Shown: one piece after another, positions 11,409 through 22,289 of the stretch | Layout: each line of letters starts with the position of its first letter | Position numbering within the stretch: position 1 is the stretch's first letter | Assembly (NCBI RefSeq): GCF_963082655.1 | Contig: NC_081553.1 | Location: forward strand, 193,257,373-193,321,372 | Source: Stomoxys calcitrans | Taxonomy: Eukaryota; Arthropoda; Insecta; Diptera; Muscidae | Length of the DNA stretch: 64,000 nt | Direction of reading: 5' to 3' | Notes under the pieces: model-generated | Told to the model about the DNA's origin: nothing | What the model saw: only the letters and a program-made list of their open reading frames with translations | Database searches by the model: none | Position numbers and translations under genes: made by a program

Positions 11409-11727
11409 AAATGCAAATTTGCCCATGAACACATCAATGAGTGCTGTCCGATTTAATCTTTTACTTCAATGATAAGGGGCCCCTTCTCATAACCGAGACC
11501 GAACGGGGTGACGCAGTGCCACACCTCTTTGGAGAGAAGTTTTTACATGACTGCCATACCATTTTATCAAATGGTGTGGTAGCCATTTAAAAAAATGGTA
11601 TGGCACCCATTTCAAACGTCCCCAGCATTAAGAGGAGATAACCACTGTTGATGTTTTGGCCCGAAATTGGAACCCGGACATTCTGCGTCTTAGTGGGACA
11701 TGCTAGTCTTTGGGCTACGATGGCCTC
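11409..11727 (-). mobile_element. tRNA-derived SINE, minus strand, diverged, with a small inverted-repeat insertion
   Basis: Read on the minus strand this matches the SINE family seen elsewhere in the window: a GAGGCC head, a degraded box-B-like region, a body with CTCTCCAAAGAGGTGT, and a tail ending GGGCAAATTTGCAT. About 35 bases near the tail are missing. The body is interrupted at 11,553-11,604 by ~50 bases whose ends are a 13-base inverted repeat (GCCATACCATTTT and its complement). It lies at the right edge of the GGGGACATGC array, a few units of which continue beyond it. Confidence 0.75.
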
Positions 11728-12900
11728 TTACTGTTTGGGGACATTCTACTTTGAGCAAATTCTGAATCTTGAGTAATGGATTCTTTTCTTTTCAGATTAA
11801 ATGGTTGTTCCTTTCATTCTTTAAAAGTCCCAAATCTTCTCCCACCCCCATGCTTTCAACTTTTCCAAGAACCATTCATGGAATTCCTCTAAACTGTAAG
11901 AATTTCCCCCACTTTTGTACTTTAAACCTAAGGTACATGCAAAGATCTTCAACGTAGACCGATCGTTATTAAGTTCACGTAGGCTTTGACATATTCAGCT
12001 TCTACACTCCCTTACACTAGCTCATAAAGTTTCACACGTGAAGAATAAAACCCTTTTTCTACCATCATAAAAAAGCCATAAACATTTCTTTCGAAATTAC
12101 TTTAACCACTACAACTACAACTCAAATGTTGAGTATCGCGCATGCAAGACGGACAACGACACAGAAGCAGTAATCGTACAACGTAAAAAAATAAGGAGGA
12201 CAAGGCAAAGCAAAGAAGGAGGTGGAATGAGGAAAAATTATCATTAGACACGACATCCATTTATAAAGACTTCGTCAACAAATAGACGGACGAGTTAGAA
12301 AACGAACAAAGTAACAAACAACATTACTTACATCATGATGGTATTGGGGTAGGGGAAGTTTTCAAAGGCTTGCTAGTGACCCACGGGGTGGTGTAATTAC
12401 TTTGACGAATCATAAACGTTCGTCATTTGGAGCGAAGAGCATGAATTCGAGGGGGATCATAAAACACTAGTTGTCTTGCATTTCTTACTCTCCCTCTCTC
12501 TCGTATGCTCTTTTACTCTCTCCCCATCACCACCTCATAAAATTACAATGAAAATAGCTCATAAACTAAAATGAAATCTAATAAAATGTTTAACGATCTT
12601 TATTTTTGTTGTTGTTGCGGTTTCTATTCAAATTTATGATACTCTTGACCACTATTGCCAGAGTTGATCATTAAAAACGATTTCAAAAGGGATTTCCCAA
12701 GCGATAGCAAGTGCAATAGGCCTGGAGTTGCGTTATTGTTTTATGATATTCAACCAGGGGCCATAAACTGACCATGACAAGTGCACAAGCCAACTGTACT
12801 GGAGGAAAATGTAAAATTTCCCCATTCGTTTCTTCGTAAAATTACATGAAATTTGAGAGAGAGTGAACCATTTGGTCTTTTTAATACTAAGGTGATCAAA
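11728..12900. other. Short array remnant, then non-repetitive AT-rich spacer
   Basis: The first ~120 bases are one more diverged GGGGACATGC-type unit. The rest is non-repetitive, AT-rich DNA with CT-rich and TTGTTG patches. No coding or splice evidence was found that I would defend. Confidence 0.5.
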
Positions 12901-13120
12901 ACAGAATATACGATTCTAAGGAAGAACAAAGTAAATTTTTGAAAGCGCCCAATTCCGAGATATTCTATTGCAGAAAAACCTCAATAAGACATGACAAGAG
13001 TAGATACTGTTGTAGGAAATGTAGGAACTTGGGCTATAAGCTAAGGAAAACCAGTCAAATCAGAGTGACTAGATTAGTATACCCGCATCTTATGGGGGTG
13101 GATATAAAAAGAGATAAAAT
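12900..13120 (+). mobile_element. Terminal-module fragment of the 155-bp-monomer element
   Basis: The end of this stretch (about 13,060-13,115) carries GACTAGATTAGTATACCC followed by a CATCTTATGGGGGTGG-type terminus. That is the same 3' module found at 23.4, 28.6, 43.1 and 46.2 kb (minus strand at the last). No monomers precede it, so only the distal end remains. Confidence 0.6.
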
Positions 13121-13364
13121 GTCACTGTACACTATTACAGCAGTTATAATCAGGTTCTGCGAAATATGTTATATGGAGGCGCACATGGGAATCCCAATCT
13201 GAGTAATCTTGCAAATATATCTACATTATATCTCCCAAGACACGTTGACGGAATAGCGTCAAGAGGAAATTCGATAAGATTCTACACATTCCACGCGCTA
13301 CGACTGATTGGCACACACGGAGAAGCAGCTTAGTTGTGCGGGGATCAGAGTTCCCAAACGAAAG

Positions 13365-14857
13365 GGCAGTTTCAGAGCCCTTTCCTAAAGGCAAGGTTAG
13401 TTTTAGTAAATTTTTCTAAGGAAAGGGTAGTTTTAGTACCCTTTCCCAAAGGAAAGGGTAGTTTTAGTACCCTTTCCCAAAGGAAAGGGAAGTTATAGTA
13501 CATTTTCCCAAAGGAAAGAGTAGTCTTGGTGCCCTTTCCCAAACGAAAGGGTAATTTTAGTATGAAGTTTAGTTTGAGTACCCTTTAGTTTTAGTATCCT
13601 TTTCACAAGGAAGGGGTATTTTCAGTACCCTTTCCTAAACGAAGGGCCAGTTTTAGAGTCTTTTCCCAAAGGGACGGGTAGTTTTAGTACCCTTTCCCAA
13701 TAGAAAGGTTAGGTTTAGCACCCTTTCCCAAAGGAAGGGTTAGGTTTAGTACCCTTTCGCAAAGAAAAGGGTAGTTTTAGTAACCTTTCCCAAAGGAAAG
13801 GTTAGTTTTAGTACCCTTTCCCAAAGAAAAGGGTAGTTTTAGTAACCTTTCCCAAAGGAAAGGTTAGTTTTAGTACCCTTTCCCAATGGAAAGGTTAGTT
13901 TAAGTACCCTTTCCCAAAAGGAAAGGGTAGTTTTGGTGCCCTTTCCCAAATAGAAAGATTAGTTTTGGTGCCCTTTCCCAATCGAAATGGCAGTGTTACT
14001 ACCCTTTCCCTGGGTATTAAACTAACCTTTCCAAAAGGAGAGGGATGTTTTAGTACCCTTTCCCAAAGGAAATGGTAGTTTTAGTACCCTTTCCCAAAGA
14101 AAAGGGTAGTTTTAGTAACCTTTCCCAAAGGAAAGGTTAATTTTAGTACCCTTTCCCAATAGAAAGGTTAGTTTTAGTACCATTTCCCAATAGAAAGATT
14201 AGGTTTAGCACCCTTTCCCAAAGGAAATGGTAGGATTAGTACCCTTCCCAAAGGAAAGGGTAGTTTTAGTAACCTTTCCCAAAGGAAAGGTTAGTTTTAG
14301 TACCCTTTCCCAAAGAAAAGGGTAGTTTTAGTAACCTTTCCCAATGAAAAGGTTAGTTTTAGTACCCTTTCCCAAAGGAAAGGGTAGTTTTGGTGCCCTT
14401 TCCCAAAAGGAAAGGTTAGTTTTGGTGCCCTTTCCCAAACGAAATGGCAGTGTTAGTACCCTTTCCCTGGGTATTAAAACTACCCTTTCCCAAAGGAGAG
14501 GGAAGTTTTAGTACCCTTTCCTAATGGAAAGGTTAGTTTTAGTACCATTTCCCAATAGAAAGATTAGGTTTAGCACCCTTTCCCAAAAGAAGGGGTAGGT
14601 TTAGTACCCTTCCCAAAGGAAAGGGTAGTTTTAGTAACCTTTCCCAAAGGAAAGGATAGTTTTAGTACCCTTTGCCAATGGAAAGGTTAGTTTTAGTACC
14701 CTTTCCCAAAGGAAAGGGTAGTTTTAGTATCCTTTCCCAACGGAAATGTTAGTTTTAGTACCCTTTTCCAAAGAAAACGGTAGTTTTAGTACCCTTTTCT
14801 AAAGAAAAAGGTAGTTTTTGTACCCTTTCCCAAAGGAAAGGGTAGTTTAAGTCGTTG
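13365..14857. repeat. 31-bp dyad minisatellite, unit with ACCCTTTCC-CAAA-GGAAAGGGT
   Basis: About 48 units of ~31 bases run head to tail. Each contains a 9-base inverted repeat (ACCCTTTCC and GGAAAGGGT) around a CAAA loop, joined by AGTTTTAGT. A block beginning near 13,926 recurs 457 bases later near 14,383 with the same private variants (TTTTGGTGCCC, then GAAATGGCAGTGTT, then CCCTGGGTATTAAA), so there is a higher-order repeat. In the CCCTGGGTATTAAA variant the spacer is in reverse polarity, a small inversion copied in both blocks. No open frame of note is present. Confidence 0.95.
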
Positions 14858-15903
14858 CCAATTCATTTCGCTATGGGGTTTTGTTTTAAGAGTTGCCATC
14901 ATTTGTCGAAATTTTTCTAATAATAAAGACAATAAGAGTCAATTTTCCATTCTCGCCATGATTCACCATTAGTCATTGAGTTTCAAATGTTATTCGTAGG
15001 GGGTTGAGTGAAATTTTGATTAATTTTACTGTAAACAATTTTCCCTCTCATTGTTTATAATGGCTATGGCATGTCGTTTTCCTATGTTAATATCTGCTAA
15101 TGATCCTGTAATTGTTGTTTTTCTAAACTATTACTAAGGCCAAGGTGGGAGGGTGGGGAACAGAGAAAAGCATTCGATCTCGTCATAACATCATCATGTG
15201 GTTTACGCCCCATAATTGATGTTGCTTGGGTTTGGTTTACTTTGACTGGCTAATGTTCCTTTTGCATGAGTTGATGTAAAATGAATGATTGATGAATGAG
15301 AGAAAGGGGGGCAACACTGCCCCTTTCATCAAGAGAGAAAAAGAGAGAGCTCTTCTTCTTCTATAGATTGATTCTATGACTTTGGCGGAGAAAGTATTAA
15401 AATGTTGTAAACAACATCAATTACATGATGTAAAATTTACATCAAAAGAGAAACAATGGAGGTTATAATTACATCAGTATAGGTATTAATCATATAATAT
15501 TGTTTTAACTCATTAAGTTTAGATTGATAATTGTTAACATGACTTCAATCCTTCCTTTTTTAAGTAAATATTGTACCCATTAGCAGTGGATGCAAAATAT
15601 TGAAGTGTCAAATCCATTCTTTCTTACAATGCCTGAATTCACCTTTCCTCTTAATCTAATTAGAGTTCATTGATTTAAAAGCTCATTGACATTTTCACCA
15701 CACTAGTGCATCTCTTTACCATGGCTACCCCAGATACTCACAATGTGAAGTAATGTCAACTTACCATGAGAGCGATTTATGTATTTGTAAATGCCTGTCT
15801 CAGCAGCAAGCTGAACTCATTTTCATCCTTGAGGAAATAAAAATGAGATTAGTTAGCTTCCAAATGCTGTCTTGAACTACTTTTATTTGCTATTTTTTGT
15901 CAG
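14858..15903. other. Non-repetitive spacer upstream of the 15.9-kb exon candidate
   Basis: AT-rich, non-repetitive DNA. The last 25 bases form a T-rich tract ending in TTTTTTGTCAG, a plausible 3' splice site. I see no gene in the rest. Confidence 0.5.
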
Positions 15904-16003
15904 GGTTCAGCAACAGTTGCTTAAGGGGAAGCAAGAAAACAGCCATGGAGTATATGATAGCAGCAGCAGCAAGAGTTTAATCACTGCTGACTCTGCACCT
16001 TTG
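15904..16003 (+). other. Candidate protein-coding exon, Gln/Ser-rich (weak)
   Basis: A pyrimidine-rich tract ending TTTTTTGTCAG leads into a 100-base open stretch. It reads, in one frame, QQQLLKGKQENSHGVYDSSS followed by KSLITADSAPL, and ends at a possible GTAATG donor (16,004). If the donor is not used, the same frame meets TGA at 16,019, then stays open through a Gln run and an acidic stretch to TGA at 16,160. The codon texture resembles fly coding DNA and the acceptor is good, but the donor is weak and no domain is recognised. It might instead be a decayed exon or chance. Confidence 0.3.
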
Positions 16004-17084
16004 GTAATGCAAAATCGTTGAAGACAACCCCAGCAACAGCAACAACAATCAGACAATGATGTTGATGAAGACAGTGGCGAATATCAACCAACGAAACCCC
16101 ATATTAAGGCAACAACAATGATAACCACCATACAAAAACAAATACAGAACGAGGACAACTGAAAAACTGTGAAACACCAAAAACAAAACACCGAAGAAAA
16201 GAACTCCACTAAGCAAAGATGATGAGGCAAACAATCCATGCACAGTGGGGAGAATTTGCACAATATAAACTAAATTTGAAAAACTATGTAGCCAAAGTCT
16301 CAAGAGAGGATGATGCAGCTGACTAACCCTTCGCACAGTGGGGACATTTGAATATCATGATTGGACAATATTTTAAGTGAAATTCCCCCCCGCGAGGGTT
16401 AACAATCTTGTCGTGATGCGGGCGGCTTAAGAGTTGAATCGAGGGTAAATGCACTCAAAAGGGGAATCATTTTGCCTTATGGCGCCTTGGTTTCTTAAGG
16501 TGAATGCTAGTACTTCGGATCTAACCTGAACGAAAAGTTATCCCAAAAATACAAACATTAAAAATAATACAGAAAGCAACTCTGCAGGTGGTCAACGGTC
16601 CAGCGCCGAGAATCCAACCGAAACGTCGTGTTCAGCAAAGACGGAATATCTGAAGGTCCCAACCTCATGTTAGACCCGCAAAAAACAAACACCCAACTAG
16701 AACTCTTCAAACAAAACACTGGTCTGCAAGACAACATTGATTTGTCCCCTTGAGAGGATACCTGCGATGGACTCTCGGGAATTGAAACGATCCAACTTTA
16801 TGAAACGGTTGCGAATGACTTCCAAATGGTCTGGTCCTGACAACAGCTGGAACCTCAACTCATGGTGGAGAGGTGGGTACCTCGCAAGAGGAGAAGCGGA
16901 AATTACCCCCACGTTGGGGCTTGGGTTGCCTGAAATAAGTGCAGATAAACCTGCACCACTCAGAGGTAGCAACTGATTAGCTGCTGAGAACAATGGGAGA
17001 GATGGCACTGACGTGGCCCTCGTCAGGAACCGTGGCTACCAGGTAAGCAGGATATCGTTACACCTACATATGCGGCCTTGACGG
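16004..17084. other. Spacer between the exon candidate and the LINE
   Basis: The left part is the CAACAA/CAGCAA-rich continuation of the exon candidate's open frame. From about 16,560 the composition shifts towards that of the LINE at 17.1 kb (ACCTCGCAAGAGGAGAAG, GGCACTGACGTGGCC). It may be decayed upstream LINE sequence, but I could not identify an endonuclease or ORF1 motif. Confidence 0.4.
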
Positions 17085-19583
17085 ATGAAGCACATCGTTG
17101 ACGAGGAAAAGACAATATGGGCAGTCAGTAATTTCGGGCCATTTTAATAGGTCGGACTTGACGATATTATCTCGGCACTGATGCAGGAGTCCCTTGCAGT
17201 CACTCTGTTCTGACTAGACGGGTTTTCGGGGCGAACCTAGCATGGGTCTACATACAAATGGCGTGGAGGGAGGTCAGGGTGGTTTTTATCCCTAAGGTGG
17301 GATAAATAAACCACAGCACGACGAAGAATTATAGGCCCAGTTTATCATCTTTTTTATTGGAAAACCTGATAGAGACCTGAAAGTGTAAGAGGGACTGACG
17401 CCGGAGAACTTCAGTGGGGCACAACAGCCATACCTCAAAGGCAGGTCGGTGGAGGCGGCGCTTCACGAAGTTTTACGAGAGGTAGAGACGTCCCTCCGGC
17501 AAAAGCAGTACACTATGGCAGCCTTCTTGCATGTTGATGGGGCCTTCAATAACCTAGCCAATCCATATTCTCCCAGATATATGGTTAATGGCAGGATTAC
17601 TAATGCAAACTTGGGAGATACTGGGGTCAGAAGGCGGGTAACAATAGGAACGTCCCAGGGAAGAGTGTTCTTGCCGATTATGTGGAACCTCGTGATAAAT
17701 CAAATCCAATTGGATCTCGGCGAAGATGGCACGAAGATAATCGCTTATGCGAACGACGTCGTGTTGCTGGTCCCAGGCAGGTTACTGTCAGCAAGGTCAT
17801 GGAAGGCTGCCAGAAATGGGTTGAGAACCAACCCAAGGAAGACGGAGTTGATGCTCTTCACGCGCAGATACAAGACACCGGAGTTTAGACTCCCGCCATG
17901 TACTTCGCCTTCTTCTGTCGAAGACATGGCTTAGTCCTCGATTTGAAGCTGTCCTAGAAGAGGAATATCGAGGAAAGAGGCCGTTAGGCATTGTACCCTT
18001 TCTACTTTTGCAGGAGGATGTTCGGTAGGAAGTGGGGGTTAATCCCCAAGATGATTTATTAGATGTATACGGCCATTGTGAGACCAATGTTGACCTATGG
18101 AGCACTGGCATGGTGTAGGGCTGTAGATAAGAGGAATCGGACTAGGAAATTCGAGAAGGGCCAGAGACTGGCCTGCTTTGGGGTCATAGTGGCACTGAAA
18201 TCCGCAACGCAGGCAGGTCTGGAAGTGATGCTGGATATGTAGCCCCTTTGGATCGCACTTAGGCTGGGGGAGCTTGGCATGCTTAAGGAGGACAGTTACG
18301 GTCACAGTTCCATTCTTGATGTTAAGGTTGCGGAGGGTAGACTGAGGAGCATCTCTGACTACCTGGCACCGTTCCCGACTGGGTAAAGCACATACAGGAT
18401 TCGTTTTCCTGGGTGAGATGAATGGAGGGTGAATGCTGTGTTTGAGGAGATGGAGACCTCGATCTTCACTTATAGCCCCAAGATTGAGCCACGGACTGGG
18501 CTGGAGGTTTAAGCCGACGTACTCAATATCGGTATGCCGGACGAGTGTACGGGTTTTTAGGCAGAGGTCTGTTGTAAGGAATTTACCGCCCTAAAAACAA
18601 AAGATTTATATGAACAGCATGGCGGCGCTCAAGGCCTTGGTTTCGAGGACGGTGAGGTCGAAGTGTTTGCGCCAGGTTGTTTGGAGTCCCTGGATAAGTT
18701 CCACGTCCACAATGTGACGTTGACATGGGTTCCCGGACATGAGAGAATCCGTGAAATCAGGGGCGGACAGATGCACCAGGAGGGGTTCGTCTGCTCCGAG
18801 CGAACCAGTCCCCGGTCTTGCCTACGTGGCATTTGTGAAGCTTCTGAACACAGTAGAAGAGATGACCAGAGTGACGTTGGTGGCAAGGTGGGACTCGGCG
18901 TATGGTTGCCGAACTGCTAGGTTGCTCTGACCCGTCATCGACCGTAGAAGGACGAGGGAGTTGCTGGCTTTCGACAAGAAGTCGATGATAACCGGGCACT
19001 GTGCCATAGGCCACATGGCAGCGCGCGTGATAATACCGCACAAAGACTTCTCCAGGAGTTGCCTTCATGAAGACGAGGAGGAAACTATCGACCACTTGTT
19101 CTGCTCATGTCCTGGTCTGCAGGGATCTGGGGAGGCGATCTGTGTGATCTTGCGAACGTAACTCTGGCAGATGTCCTGAGATTTGTTGACAGAATGGGAT
19201 TGTATCGTGGGGGGTGCCAAAGCTCCGGCGAAGGCACTTACGTGCTTGCGTGGGGATGGTCGTTTCACCTCCCGCCCTGGTTCTGCTTTCCTCTTTTTTG
19301 TATTATTCGTGTATAACGTTCGGATATGGTCCGAAGTCTCACAACTTCTTTCTTTTCTCTTTCTTTCTAGGGTATAACAATGAGCCAAACTAACCTCCGA
19401 GTGAATTCACCTATGGTGGACAACTCCTTTCTTCCTGTTGGTTTTATTCGTGTTTAAGGTCCGGACATGGTCCAAGGTTTCACATCTTCCTTTTCTTCTT
19501 TTTCTTCTCTTTCTTTCTAGGGTATCACAATGAGCCAAACTAGCCTCCGAGTAAACTCACCTATGGTGGACAACCCATTCGAT
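17085..19583 (+). pseudogene. Dead non-LTR retrotransposon (LINE) with RT, RNase H and Cys/His tail
   Basis: The order of domains is that of a non-LTR element of the jockey/LOA/I assemblage. An RT N-terminal stretch like WREVRVVFIPKVG lies at about 17,262-17,310. It is followed by an open RT segment (17,449-17,934) with GTSQG and the catalytic box. A decayed thumb comes next, then an RNase H segment with the motif VTLTWVPGHERI (about 18,710-18,748), and a C-terminal C-x5-EEETIDHLFCSCPGL Cys/His box (about 19,060-19,125). The catalytic YADD is YANDV here (17,746-17,760), so one active-site Asp is Asn. Frames are broken in several places. It ends in a T-rich 3' UTR whose ~140-bp unit is duplicated in tandem (about 19,304-19,429 and 19,445-19,583). 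Confidence 0.85.
19304..19583 (+). repeat. Tandem duplication in the LINE 3' UTR
   Basis: Two ~140-base copies share TATTCGTGT, a T/C-rich tract, TTTCTTTCTAGGGTAT, CACAATGAGCCAAACTA and CACCTATGGTGGACAAC. Tandem repeats in 3' UTRs are common in non-LTR elements. Here the pair marks the 3' end of the element. Confidence 0.8.
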
Positions 19584-20824
19584 CAAACCTAATCTAAAAT
19601 ATTAAAATTTTCTGCAATACTAATAATTACAATTATAATAAATTAAATTAATTAAAAAAAAATGTAATAAAATTTGTTGCTTTGAAAAAATTTCTTATTT
19701 TAAAACGAATTTTAATTTTTTTTTTTGAGAAATTAAATTTTCTTACATACTTAATTTTAACAATATTTTTTTGTTAATTTAAATAATTTTTTCTTTTTGG
19801 TAATAGTAATTGCTTTAAAAATAGATTTTTGATAGAAAAATGTCTTTGCCCTTCTTTTGCTAAAATCAACGATTAATTTAAAAGAATCGTTTTTCCCAAT
19901 ATCTTGTTTCAATTTTCTCCCCCACTGTGCATGCATGTCCGTTGACGTTGTCATACTCACCACATTGGCAAAGATACAACAAAAAATAAAACAACAATTC
20001 AAGTCAGAGAAAACCCCAACAAATGATCACCGAACCGCATGCATACCCCACCATGGACGAGGTTTGTGAACAACAACATAAAATTGCATTGTTGTCATAT
20101 TTCGTAATATGCTGAGGGCAGCATAAAACACTGAGCAACAACAAAAACTACACCATCCACTCACTCAGTATATTTCGTAAAAAAAATTGAATTGAAAAAC
20201 TTAATTAAAAACTTACAACAACAACCCGTGCTTTGGTTGGTCGCAATGAAAACGAAGGCCCAAAAGACCTAGAGAGGAATATGTGTATGGTCACATAGTT
20301 ACGCACACACACACGCTCGTAGAGAAAAACTTCCACGACAACAAAAAGCACCAAAGTGTTTTGGGTGTAGCTGAGGAGATTGTTGGGTGGTTGTTTATAA
20401 CAAAAGAAAACCCGAAACTTCGTACGAATGCATGCGAGGCATTCACAAGAGGGATAGTTAGTGTGGAGAGTTTAAGCGCGAAATGCAAGCTCCCTAGGTC
20501 TGAGAATAAAAGAGCAAAAAGAGAAACAACTTATTTGTTGAAAATGTGGGGATCGCTATGTGCCGGGTTGCCATTACAGCATATGCTGATAAAATGTTGA
20601 ACTGAAACCAAAAGCAGATAGGTAGATGAAGTGAAAACGCGCATATTTGGGCGAGACTTAATCTTGCTAACCCAACACTATGGGAGCCACATCCAAATCT
20701 GCACCACTATGACTTATTTGTATTGCACAGATCTAAGAAGTATCTGTGCAAAACTTTAAGTGGATAAAAGCTATCTGCTTGAAGTTTGAACACAACAAGC
20801 TGATGAGTTTGAATGGAAAAACGC
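19584..20824. other. AT-rich non-repetitive island
   Basis: A very AT-rich patch (about 19,590-19,760) is followed by ordinary non-repetitive DNA with CAACAA and CACACA runs. No gene or repeat family was recognised. This is one of the islands that look like intronic or intergenic host DNA. Confidence 0.5.
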
Positions 20825-20965
20825 ACGGACATGGCGAGATTAGACTTAGTATGTCAAGACGATTAAGAATTTATGCACTTTGTAGAGTCGTATACGGATA
20901 TTTCTAGGCGTTACCAGCGGTATGAAGAGCTTTGTGTACTTCCACCCTTGGCTGATGGGTAAAAA
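20825..20965 (+). mobile_element. Decayed terminal module of the 155-bp-monomer element
   Basis: The order ACGGACATGGC, then GACTTAGTATGTCAAGACGA, then a TATACGGATATTTCTAGGCGTT-like region matches the distal module of the better copies at 42.9-43.1 kb and 46.2-46.3 kb, with heavy divergence. The final GGTGGTGGGTATA end is lost. Confidence 0.5.
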
Positions 20966-21490
20966 ACGAAACAACCTTTCACCACTTACTGAAAATAGGC
21001 ATATGCTAGTGGCAACACTGAACTCCATATCAAAATGTTATTTTTCGCAACGCATCACACAACTACTAGGCTCCTCTCAAGATTTTCAGTTCATATTTCC
21101 TCTTCTTCTATGAAGCGATAAGGGATTGTAAATTTGCTTTGCTGAGGAGAAAAATAATCTTTCTTGGACTCTCTTCTTTAGTTAATAGGGTGCTTGCTCA
21201 GCACCTTGCAAGATGTTATTCTCTCTTCGGCCAGTTAGGCTCTTTTGTTGTGGTTTTGTTATGTGTGTATGTATGAGTATTGCGGGGAGATTTTATTGCA
21301 CTCGCCAAGCAAAGAGCCAAATGAATCGTCAAGTTCTTCTTCTTGTACTTATGCCGTTTTGCGCCCCAAATTTTTTTTAGCGTTCTCGTTTTCGGTTTGC
21401 TTGTTTGTTTTTGTTGTGTGGTGAATGTTCGCATTTGCCTTGTGTTTTTTTTTTCTTTTCATTTTTTGCAAATTCATTCCCTCACTGCAG
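20966..21490. other. Non-repetitive spacer ending in a strong pyrimidine tract
   Basis: No gene is evident. The last ~50 bases are T/C-rich and end CCCTCACTGCAG, which reads as a 3' splice site for the exon candidate that follows. Confidence 0.45.
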
Positions 21491-21622
21491 AAAATTTGAC
21501 TTTTAATTTCTTTCATCCATTAAACGGTGGTGCATCGGCATTCGCGACAACAGAAAGCAGCACATCCAGCCCATGTTCGGTAGTGGTAAAATCGGTTATC
21601 ATAGTGATTTCGTTAGTATTTA
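21491..21622 (+). other. Candidate exon between CTGCAG acceptor and GTAAGG donor (weak)
   Basis: The acceptor tract is strong and the candidate 5' splice site is TTTAG-TAAGG at 21,623 (GT followed by AAGG). One frame is open throughout and reads a Ser/Thr-rich stretch (ATTESSTSSPCSVVV), then a hydrophobic run. No domain is recognised. It could be an untranslated leader exon of the gene proposed at 25.9-26.5 kb, since it is on the same strand and lies upstream of that gene's start codon. Another possible donor, GTAAGG, lies near 21,992. Confidence 0.22.
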
Positions 21623-22289
21623 GTAAGGGGGTTCGAGAGCAAATAAAAGTTAAAAATCCTACAACCCTCTAACCTTATAACCTCACCCCCACCAATGAAA
21701 TTTAAAAAGGATTATAAAGAAAGTCTATTCAATATATGATAAGCAAGTGTTTTTGGTTAAAGATAAGAATTTGCAAAAAAAGAGAAATATCAAAAGCCCA
21801 ACGGGATCATTCACTTGTGGATTACGGTGTTGTGTTTAACCAATTCAGGGCACTTTTTTACGAACGCGTACGTGAGACAGTGCTTAGAGTGTGTGGTGTA
21901 TAAAAACAAAAGAAAAAAGAAAGTCACCAAACTGTTAACAGTGTTGGATGTGCACAGGAGAGTTTATTGGAAGGTGGAAAAAGAGAACAAATAGTAAGGC
22001 CTCTCCTCTCCTTTGGTGTAAATAAGTGAATTTTAATCGCTATTAAGACATGATATATCGACACCGGTCTTGAAGACTATAAATCTCGCAATGGTAGATT
22101 ATGATAGGCCGCAATAGGCCTCTCTCTCTCTTGGTGATATAAGAAATATGATTGTTAATTGCAGATCTGAAGAAATAAAGGGGGAATCAGTGATGTGAAT
22201 TGTAAACTAAATTGCAGAGTCAGAAGGACCATTTTTAGAAAAAAAATCGAATGAAACAATGAAAAAAATAGAATAACTAGAATAGAATA
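21623..22289. other. Non-repetitive spacer
   Basis: AT-rich DNA with leader-like composition (A-rich, few repeats) and two short CTCTCTCTC-type tracts. There is no recognisable gene. It ends at the 155-bp-monomer repeats. Confidence 0.45.

Noticed and set aside
13365..14857. CRISPR-like array (regular palindromic repeats)
   Set aside because: The spacers are not unique but part of the same repeated unit, and the genome is eukaryotic. It is a minisatellite.
21216..21672. 109-codon plus frame with hydrophobic N-terminal part
   Set aside because: It depends on a non-ATG start and reads through a T-rich tract that looks like a splice-acceptor pyrimidine run. Only the part after CTGCAG is retained, as a weak exon candidate.
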